Positions 59,298 through 64,000 of a stretch of DNA of 64,000 nucleotides are shown piece by piece; the stretch's first letter is position 1, and the number at the start of each line of letters is the position of its first letter. The stretch comes from Micromonospora parva (GTDB lineage: Bacteria > Actinomycetota > Actinomycetes > Mycobacteriales > Micromonosporaceae): assembly GCF_000718515.1 (NCBI RefSeq), contig NZ_JNZS01000010.1:124001-188000 (forward strand). Reading direction: 5' to 3'. The notes beneath the pieces are model-generated. The model was not told the DNA's origin, did not search any database, and saw only the letters and a program-made list of their open reading frames with translations. Made by a program: the position numbers and the translations under genes.

Positions 59298-61100
59298 AGC
59301 ACCTCGACGCACCGGCCGGCCGGCGGCACCGCGACAGACCGGCCGGGCGGCGGGGCCGCCGCGGGCCGGCCGGTCGGCCTGGGCGCGCTGCTGCCGTACC
59401 TGCGGGAGCACCGCGGCACCCTGGTCGTGGTGGGCGTCCTGTCGCTGGTCGGCTCGGCGGCGTCGTTGGCGCAGCCGCTGCTCACCCGGTCCGTGCTCGA
59501 CCGGATCGGCGCCGAGCAGGGGGTGTCCGAGCTGGTGGCGGTGCTGGTGGCCCTCGTGGTGCTCGGCGCGGCGATCGGCGGGCTGCGCGACTACCTGCTG
59601 CAACGCACCGCCGAAGGGCTGGTGCTGGGCACCCGGCGCCGGCTGGCCGGTCACCTGCTGCGGCTGCCCATCGCCGAGTACGACCGCCGGCGCACCGGCG
59701 ACCTGCTCTCCCGGGTCGGCTCGGACACCACACTGCTGCGCGCCGTCGTCACCTCCGGTCTCTTCGAGACGGTCACCGGGGCGGTGACGGTGGTCGGCGC
59801 CGGCACGGCCATGGTGCTGCTCGACCCGCTGCTGTTCGGCGTCACCCTGCTCGGGGTGGCGCTGGGGCTGGCCTTCGCCGCCACCTTCGCCCGTCGGGTC
59901 CGGGCGCTGGCCCGGACCGCCCAGGAGCGGATCGGTGAGATGACCTCGGCGGTGGAACGGGCCATCTCGGCGGCGCGGACCATCCGGGCCAGCCGCGCCG
60001 AGACCCGGGAGACGCAGACCGTCACCGGCAGCGCCCGGGAGGCGTACACGGCGGGGCTGCGGGTGGCCCGGGTGCAGGCGCTGGTCGGCCCGATCGGCTC
60101 GGTCACCGTGCAGGGCGCCTTCCTGCTGGTGCTCGGCATCGGAGGGGCGCGGGTCGCCGCCGGGGCGATCTCCGTCGGTGACCTGGTCGCGTTCGTCATG
60201 TACCTGTTCCTGCTGGCCCTGCCGCTGGGCCAGGTGCTGCGGGCGTACACCCAGTTGCAGTCCGGCCTGGGCGCCCTGCAGCGGATCGAGGAGATCCTCG
60301 CCGTGCCCGCCGAGGGCGCGGACGACCGGCCGGCGCCCGCCACCGCGACGGCGACCCCGCGCCGCCCGACCCCGATGATCGAGTTCGACCGGGTGGGCTT
60401 CGGCTACCCGGGTGGCGAGACGGTGCTGCACGAGGTCACCTTCGCGGTGCCCGCCGGCACCCGGACCGCCCTGGTCGGCCCCTCCGGCGCCGGGAAGTCC
60501 ACACTGCTGGCCCTGGTCGAGCGGTTCTACGAGGTCAGCGCCGGCGCGATCCGACTCGACGGCACCGACGTGCGGGACCTGCCCCGCGACGCGCTGCGGG
60601 CCCGGCTCGGTTACGTCGAGCAGGAGGCCCCCGTGCTGGCCGGCACGCTGCGGGAGAACCTGCTGATCACCACTCCGGACGCCGCCGACGACCGGCTGCG
60701 CGAGGTCCTCGACGCTGTCAACCTGGGACACCTGGCGCAGCGCACCCCGCAGGGCCTCGGCGTGCAGGTGGGGGAGGGCGGCGTCCTGCTCTCCGGGGGT
60801 GAACGGCAGCGACTGGCCATCGCCCGCGCGCTGCTCGCCGGCCCGCCGGTGCTGCTGCTGGACGAGCCGACCAGCAACCTCGACTCCCGCAACGAGGTCG
60901 CGCTGCGCCGCGCCATCGACGCGGTGGCCGTCCGCCGGACGCTGTTGATCGTGGCGCACCGGCTCGCCACGGTGGTCGACGCCGACCAGATCGTCGTCCT
61001 CGACGGTGGCCGGGTGGTGGCCGTCGGCACCCACGCCGAACTGACCGCCACCGACCCGCTGTACCGGGAGCTCGCCAGCCACCAGCTGCTGGTCGGCTGA
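59295..61100 (+). CDS. ABC exporter, fused membrane and ATPase domains
   Basis: A 601-residue half-transporter. The membrane domain (about 30-330, six helices) includes GTLVVVGVLSLVGSAASLAQ, LLFGVTLLGVALGLAFAATF and GAISVGDLVAFVMYLFLLAL with the coupling region RTGDLLSRVGSDTTLLR. The ATPase (about 355-595) has Walker A GPSGAGKST (Lys401), signature LLSGGERQRLAIARALL and Walker B VLLLDEPTSNLDSR, plus the switch His in LLIVAHRLATV. It exports an unknown drug, lipid or peptide as a homodimer. The N-terminal 28 residues are disordered. The mRNA looks leaderless. Confidence 0.94.
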   Translation: MSTSTHRPAGGTATDRPGGGAAAGRPVGLGALLPYLREHRGTLVVVGVLSLVGSAASLAQPLLTRSVLDRIGAEQGVSELVAVLVALVVLGAAIGGLRDYLLQRTAEGLVLGTRRRLAGHLLRLPIAEYDRRRTGDLLSRVGSDTTLLRAVVTSGLFETVTGAVTVVGAGTAMVLLDPLLFGVTLLGVALGLAFAATFARRVRALARTAQERIGEMTSAVERAISAARTIRASRAETRETQTVTGSAREAYTAGLRVARVQALVGPIGSVTVQGAFLLVLGIGGARVAAGAISVGDLVAFVMYLFLLALPLGQVLRAYTQLQSGLGALQRIEEILAVPAEGADDRPAPATATATPRRPTPMIEFDRVGFGYPGGETVLHEVTFAVPAGTRTALVGPSGAGKSTLLALVERFYEVSAGAIRLDGTDVRDLPRDALRARLGYVEQEAPVLAGTLRENLLITTPDAADDRLREVLDAVNLGHLAQRTPQGLGVQVGEGGVLLSGGERQRLAIARALLAGPPVLLLDEPTSNLDSRNEVALRRAIDAVAVRRTLLIVAHRLATVVDADQIVVLDGGRVVAVGTHAELTATDPLYRELASHQLLVG

Positions 61101-61161
61101 CTCCGCCCCGGTGCCGCCGACTTGCCGGGCGGCCGGGCCGCACATGGTGCCCCGAATCGCG

Positions 61162-61178
61162 TACCGTTGCCGCTCATG
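61162..61178 (+). promoter_or_regulatory. -10 box of a probable leaderless promoter
   Basis: TACCGT (61162-61167) lies 8 bases before the ATG of secA2 (61176); no ribosome site. Confidence 0.5.
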
Positions 61179-63467
61179 GGTGTGTCTCAACGGTTCAAGA
61201 GCAAGTTCCGGCGGTTCCTCCAGCGCCCCGGCTCGACCGTGGATCTTGCTCCGCTGGAGAAACTGCTCCCGGCGATCGAGGCGCGCGAGGCTGAGCTCGC
61301 CGCGCTCGACGACGCCGAGCTGACCCAGGCCGCGGGTGCCGCCGCCGACTACGAGGAGATCTGCGCCGTCGGCCGCGAGGCCGCCCGCCGTGGCCTCGAC
61401 CAGCGGCCGTACGACGTGCAGCTGCTGGGCGCGATGTCGCTGCTCTCCGGCAAGGTCGCCGAAATGGCCACCGGTGAGGGCAAGACACTGACCGCCACGA
61501 TCGCCGCGTACGGGCACGTCCGGCTCGGCAACGGCCCGGTGCACGTGCTCACCATCAACGACTACCTGGCCCGCCGCGACGCCCAGTGGATGGAGCCGGT
61601 CTACACCCTGCTCGGCCTCACCGTCGGCTGGGTCAACGAGGCGTCCACCCCGCAGGAGCGGCGCGACGCGTACGCCTGCGACGTCACCTACGTCTCGGTC
61701 AGCGAGGCGGGCTTCGACTACCTGCGCGACCAGCTGGCCACCGACGTGGAAGACCGGGTGCAGCCCGCGCTGAGCACCGCCATCGTCGACGAGGCCGACT
61801 CGATCATGATCGACGAGGCCCGGGTGCCGATGGTCCTGGCCGGCGCGGTGCCGGGCGAGCAGGACCCGGTGCACGCCGCCGCCGCACTGGTCCGTGGCCT
61901 GCGCAAGGGCAAGCACTATACGGTCGCCGAGGACGGGCGGAGCGTGGCGTTCACCTCCGCCGGCCTGGCCGCCATCGAGGCCAAGCTCGGCATCGACCTG
62001 TACGACGAGGAGCACGTCGCGCAGCTCTCCGCTGTCAACGTGGCGCTGCACGCCCACGCCCTGCTGCACCGCGACGTGGACTACATCGTCCGCGACGGCA
62101 CCGTCGAGCTGGTCGACGAGATGCGCGGCCGGGTGGCCCAGCGCCGCCGCTGGCCGGACGGCCTCCAGGCCGCTGTCGAGGCCAAGGAGGGGCTGGACGC
62201 CACCGCCGAGGGTGAGGTGCTCGGCACCATCGCCATGCAGGCGTACATCGCGCTCTACCCGAAGGTGTGCGGGATGACCGCCACCGCCGTGCACGTCGGC
62301 GACCAGCTGCGGGAGTTCTTCAACCTCGAGGTCGCGGTGATCCCGCCGAACACCCCGTGCATCCGTGAGGACGAGCCGGACCGCATCTACGCCACCCGGG
62401 CCGAGAAGGACGAGGCGCTCGTCGACGAGATCCAGCGCGCGCACGCCAAGGGGCGGCCGGTGCTGGTCGGCACCCTGGACGTCAAGGAGTCCGAAGGGCT
62501 GGCCGCCGGGCTGAACGCTGCCGGGGTGCCCTGCGTCGTGCTGAACGCCAAGAACGACGACGAGGAGGCGGCGATCATCGCCGAGGCCGGCGCGTACGGC
62601 GCGGTCACCGTCTCCACCCAGATGGCCGGCCGGGGCGTCGACATCCGGCTCGGCGGCAGCGACCAGAGCGACAGGGAGCGGGTCGCCGAGCTGGGCGGGC
62701 TCTACGTGATCGGCAGCGGCCGGCACGACAGCCGCCGGGTGGACGACCAGCTGCGCGGCCGGGCCGGCCGGCAGGGCGACCCCGGTGGCTCGGTCTTCTT
62801 CGTCAGCCTGGAGGACGACCTCGTGGTCCGGCACGCCGCCGACTCGGTGCCGGCCTCGCCGCGGATGAACGCCGACGGCCTGGTGACCGACGACCAGGTC
62901 GACTACGCGGTGGAGCACGCCCAGCGGGTCGCCGAGGGCGTCAACCACGAGATCCACCGCAACACCTGGCGCTACAGCGTGGTGATCGAGCAGCAGCGCA
63001 AGGCCCTCGCCGCGCGCCGGGAGCGATTGCTGACCAGCGACGTGGCAGCGGTGATGCTGCTGGAGAAGGAGCCCGAGAAGGCCGGCGAGATGGACGAGGA
63101 CCTGCTCGCCCGTGCCGCGCGGTCGATCGCGCTCTACCACCTGGACCGGCTCTGGGCCGAGCACCTGGCCGAGCTGTCGGAGGTCCGTGAGGGCGTGCAC
63201 CTGCGCGCCCTGGGCCGGCTCGACCCGCTGGACGAGTTCCACCGGGCTGCGGTGCCCGCGTTCAACGACCTGATCCCGGAGATCGAGGCCCGCACCATCG
63301 CCACCTTCAACGAGACCGAATTCGATGAGGATTGGCAGCCCGACGACGGCACCCTGGTCCGGCCCACCGCCACGTGGACGTACCTGGTGCACGACAACCC
63401 GTTCGGGTCCGAGCTCGACCGCCTGATCGCGTCGATCGGGCGGCGGCTCAGCGGCACCTCGCGCTGA
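61176..63467 (+). CDS. secA2: Accessory preprotein translocase ATPase SecA2
   Basis: A 763-residue SecA-type motor ATPase, shorter than housekeeping SecA (over 900 residues) and without the C-terminal zinc-binding tail, which fits SecA2. N-terminal FRRFLQRPGSTVDLAPLEKL; Walker A KVAEMATGEGKTLTATIAAY; Walker B TAIVDEADSIMIDEARVP; second nucleotide-binding domain VTVSTQMAGRGVDIRLGGSD and DDQLRGRAGRQGDPGGSVFF. SecA2 exports a small set of proteins through SecYEG in actinobacteria. ATG 61176 is chosen on the fit to the family and a TACCGT box 8 bases upstream. A strong terminator follows. Confidence 0.94.
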   Translation: MGVSQRFKSKFRRFLQRPGSTVDLAPLEKLLPAIEAREAELAALDDAELTQAAGAAADYEEICAVGREAARRGLDQRPYDVQLLGAMSLLSGKVAEMATGEGKTLTATIAAYGHVRLGNGPVHVLTINDYLARRDAQWMEPVYTLLGLTVGWVNEASTPQERRDAYACDVTYVSVSEAGFDYLRDQLATDVEDRVQPALSTAIVDEADSIMIDEARVPMVLAGAVPGEQDPVHAAAALVRGLRKGKHYTVAEDGRSVAFTSAGLAAIEAKLGIDLYDEEHVAQLSAVNVALHAHALLHRDVDYIVRDGTVELVDEMRGRVAQRRRWPDGLQAAVEAKEGLDATAEGEVLGTIAMQAYIALYPKVCGMTATAVHVGDQLREFFNLEVAVIPPNTPCIREDEPDRIYATRAEKDEALVDEIQRAHAKGRPVLVGTLDVKESEGLAAGLNAAGVPCVVLNAKNDDEEAAIIAEAGAYGAVTVSTQMAGRGVDIRLGGSDQSDRERVAELGGLYVIGSGRHDSRRVDDQLRGRAGRQGDPGGSVFFVSLEDDLVVRHAADSVPASPRMNADGLVTDDQVDYAVEHAQRVAEGVNHEIHRNTWRYSVVIEQQRKALAARRERLLTSDVAAVMLLEKEPEKAGEMDEDLLARAARSIALYHLDRLWAEHLAELSEVREGVHLRALGRLDPLDEFHRAAVPAFNDLIPEIEARTIATFNETEFDEDWQPDDGTLVRPTATWTYLVHDNPFGSELDRLIASIGRRLSGTSR

Positions 63468-63478
63468 GTTACCGGACG

Positions 63479-63519
63479 TCGGGGCCCCGTCGCGCCTTCC
63501 GGCGCGACAGGGGCCCCGA
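63479..63519 (+). terminator. Strong intrinsic terminator after secA2
   Basis: Arms TCGGGGCCCCGTCGCGCC and GGCGCGACAGGGGCCCCGA pair over 18 bp with one bulged A around a TTCC loop and are followed by TTTA. It ends secA2 transcription. Confidence 0.9.
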
Positions 63520-63588
63520 TTTACGCCGTTTCGACCCGGGTTTCCGAGGGTAGTAGGGCTGGTCGGTCGAGTCGGGAGAGAGCAGACG

Positions 63589-63651
63589 ATGACACAGGTG
63601 ACGATGCGTGCCGGGCAGGCGCGAAACGGCACGGAGGCTGCACACCGGTGA
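63589..63651 (+). CDS. Possible 20-codon leader peptide overlapping the GAF gene
   Basis: A short frame, ATG to TGA, reads MTQVTMRAGQARNGTEAAHR. Its stop overlaps the GTG start of the GAF gene (GTGA), a classical coupling arrangement, and GGAG lies about 10 bases upstream of its ATG. It may simply be chance; kept as a low-confidence upstream frame. Confidence 0.25.
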   Translation: MTQVTMRAGQARNGTEAAHR

Positions 63652-64000
63652 ACCTCGACACGCGGGAACCGGTGGTGCAGACACTCGGCGTCCTGGAAGC
63701 AGCCGCGCTGTTACGGGAGCTGACCGCCGGGCTGATCGCCCTGACCGACTTTGATGAGGCTCTGCTGGCCCTGGTCCGGGTCACCCGGGACGCCGTCGCC
63801 GGGGTGCGCTGGTGCGGGTTCACCGCGCTGCGGGCCGGCGAGCCGGCCGGGGTGGCCGCCTCCGACGAAGGGCTGGCCGGGCTCGACGATCTGCGACACG
63901 GTCCGGACTCGCCGGCGATGAGCGCGATCCGTCGCCGCGAGATGATCCTCGCCGCCGACCTGGACCGTGAGCCCCGCTGGCCGGCCTGGACGGCGCGCGC
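63648..64000 (+). CDS. GAF-domain (probably GAF-ANTAR) protein, cut by window edge
   Basis: The first 117 codons of a gene that runs past the end of the window. The frame reads LGVLEAAALLRELTAGLIAL, TDFDEALLALVRVTRDAVAG and VRWCGFTALRAGEPAGVAAS, followed by DLRHGPDSPAMSAIRRREMI and LAADLDREPRWPAW. This is the GAF-domain pattern of actinobacterial GAF-ANTAR regulators, which use RNA-binding ANTAR domains for antitermination; the ANTAR part would lie beyond the window and is not seen. GTG 63648 has GGAGG 10 bases upstream. Confidence 0.8.
   Translation, partial: MNLDTREPVVQTLGVLEAAALLRELTAGLIALTDFDEALLALVRVTRDAVAGVRWCGFTALRAGEPAGVAASDEGLAGLDDLRHGPDSPAMSAIRRREMILAADLDREPRWPAWTAR

Noticed and set aside
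59184..63632. A minus-strand open frame of 1482 codons opposite the ABC exporter and secA2
   Set aside because: It is antisense to two well-supported genes and rich in His, Gly, Gln and Arg, as expected of an unblocked frame in high-GC DNA.

Overview
The window is high-GC (about 70%) actinobacterial chromosome. Strong C/G preference at third codon positions, many GTG starts, several apparent leaderless promoters, and the gene set (trehalose from alpha-glucan, GpgS-like synthase, SecA2, SigB/F-type sigma factor with RsbW-like partner, mycobacterial-type Vms1/baeRF protein) fit a filamentous actinomycete. My best guess is Micromonosporaceae, probably Micromonospora; this is judged from protein character only. 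No rRNA, tRNA, CRISPR array, complete insertion sequence or phage was seen.

Layout. 1-1.4 kb: the end of citrate synthase and an MDMPI-type protein, with two copies of a 75-bp palindromic repeat. 1.7-9.6 kb: alpha-glucan/trehalose block, a GT4 glucan synthase-like gene divergent from a coupled glgX-treY-treZ operon. 9.6-19 kb: an accessory-looking patchwork of small genes, gene remnants, three TetR regulators each divergent from an enzyme gene with visible operators, a secreted GH43 protein and an S41 peptidase. 19.3-22 kb: a rifamycin phosphotransferase gene (rph) with a rifamycin-associated element (RAE) palindrome upstream. 22-29 kb: small membrane proteins, a winged-helix AlkZ-like protein, a lipoprotein, and a saccharopine-dehydrogenase-like enzyme divergent from a GATase1/AraC regulator. 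29-31.5 kb: an SCP2 protein and a glycogen-debranching-type glucosidase. 31.7-43.7 kb: LtrA, an ECF sigma factor overlapping its probable sensor/anti-sigma gene, a CnaB-like secreted protein with a truncated second copy of its 3' end, an SRPBCC protein, a zinc alcohol dehydrogenase, GNAT, S66 carboxypeptidase, DUF2267, GCS2 ligase and DUF3817. 43.8-49.8 kb: a baeRF2 protein overlapping a pyruvate-oxidase-like TPP enzyme, a haem-oxygenase-fold iron protein convergent with a CDGSH Fe-S protein, and an unrecognised protein. 50-54.1 kb: a sigma factor fused to a STAS domain, an orphan ctaD, and a STAS-HATPase fusion. 54.2-59.2 kb: DUF4383, then GT4 and GpgS-like glycosyltransferases divergent from an overlapping Gfo/Idh/MocA and BchC-like dehydrogenase pair. 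59.3-64 kb: a single-chain ABC exporter, secA2 with a strong terminator, and the start of a GAF protein gene.

How it fits together. GlgX trims alpha-glucan, TreY isomerises the reducing end and TreZ releases trehalose; the GT4 gene and the 29.1-kb debranching enzyme probably feed or drain the same pool. The sigma-STAS and STAS-HATPase fusions look like two halves of a partner-switching circuit in which both STAS domains lack the usual phospho-acceptor serine. The most testable regulatory observation is the RAE upstream of rph. The least characterised modules are the sigma-STAS circuit, the GT4/GpgS/oxidoreductase cluster, and the HDO-CDGSH-unknown group at 46.7-49.8 kb.
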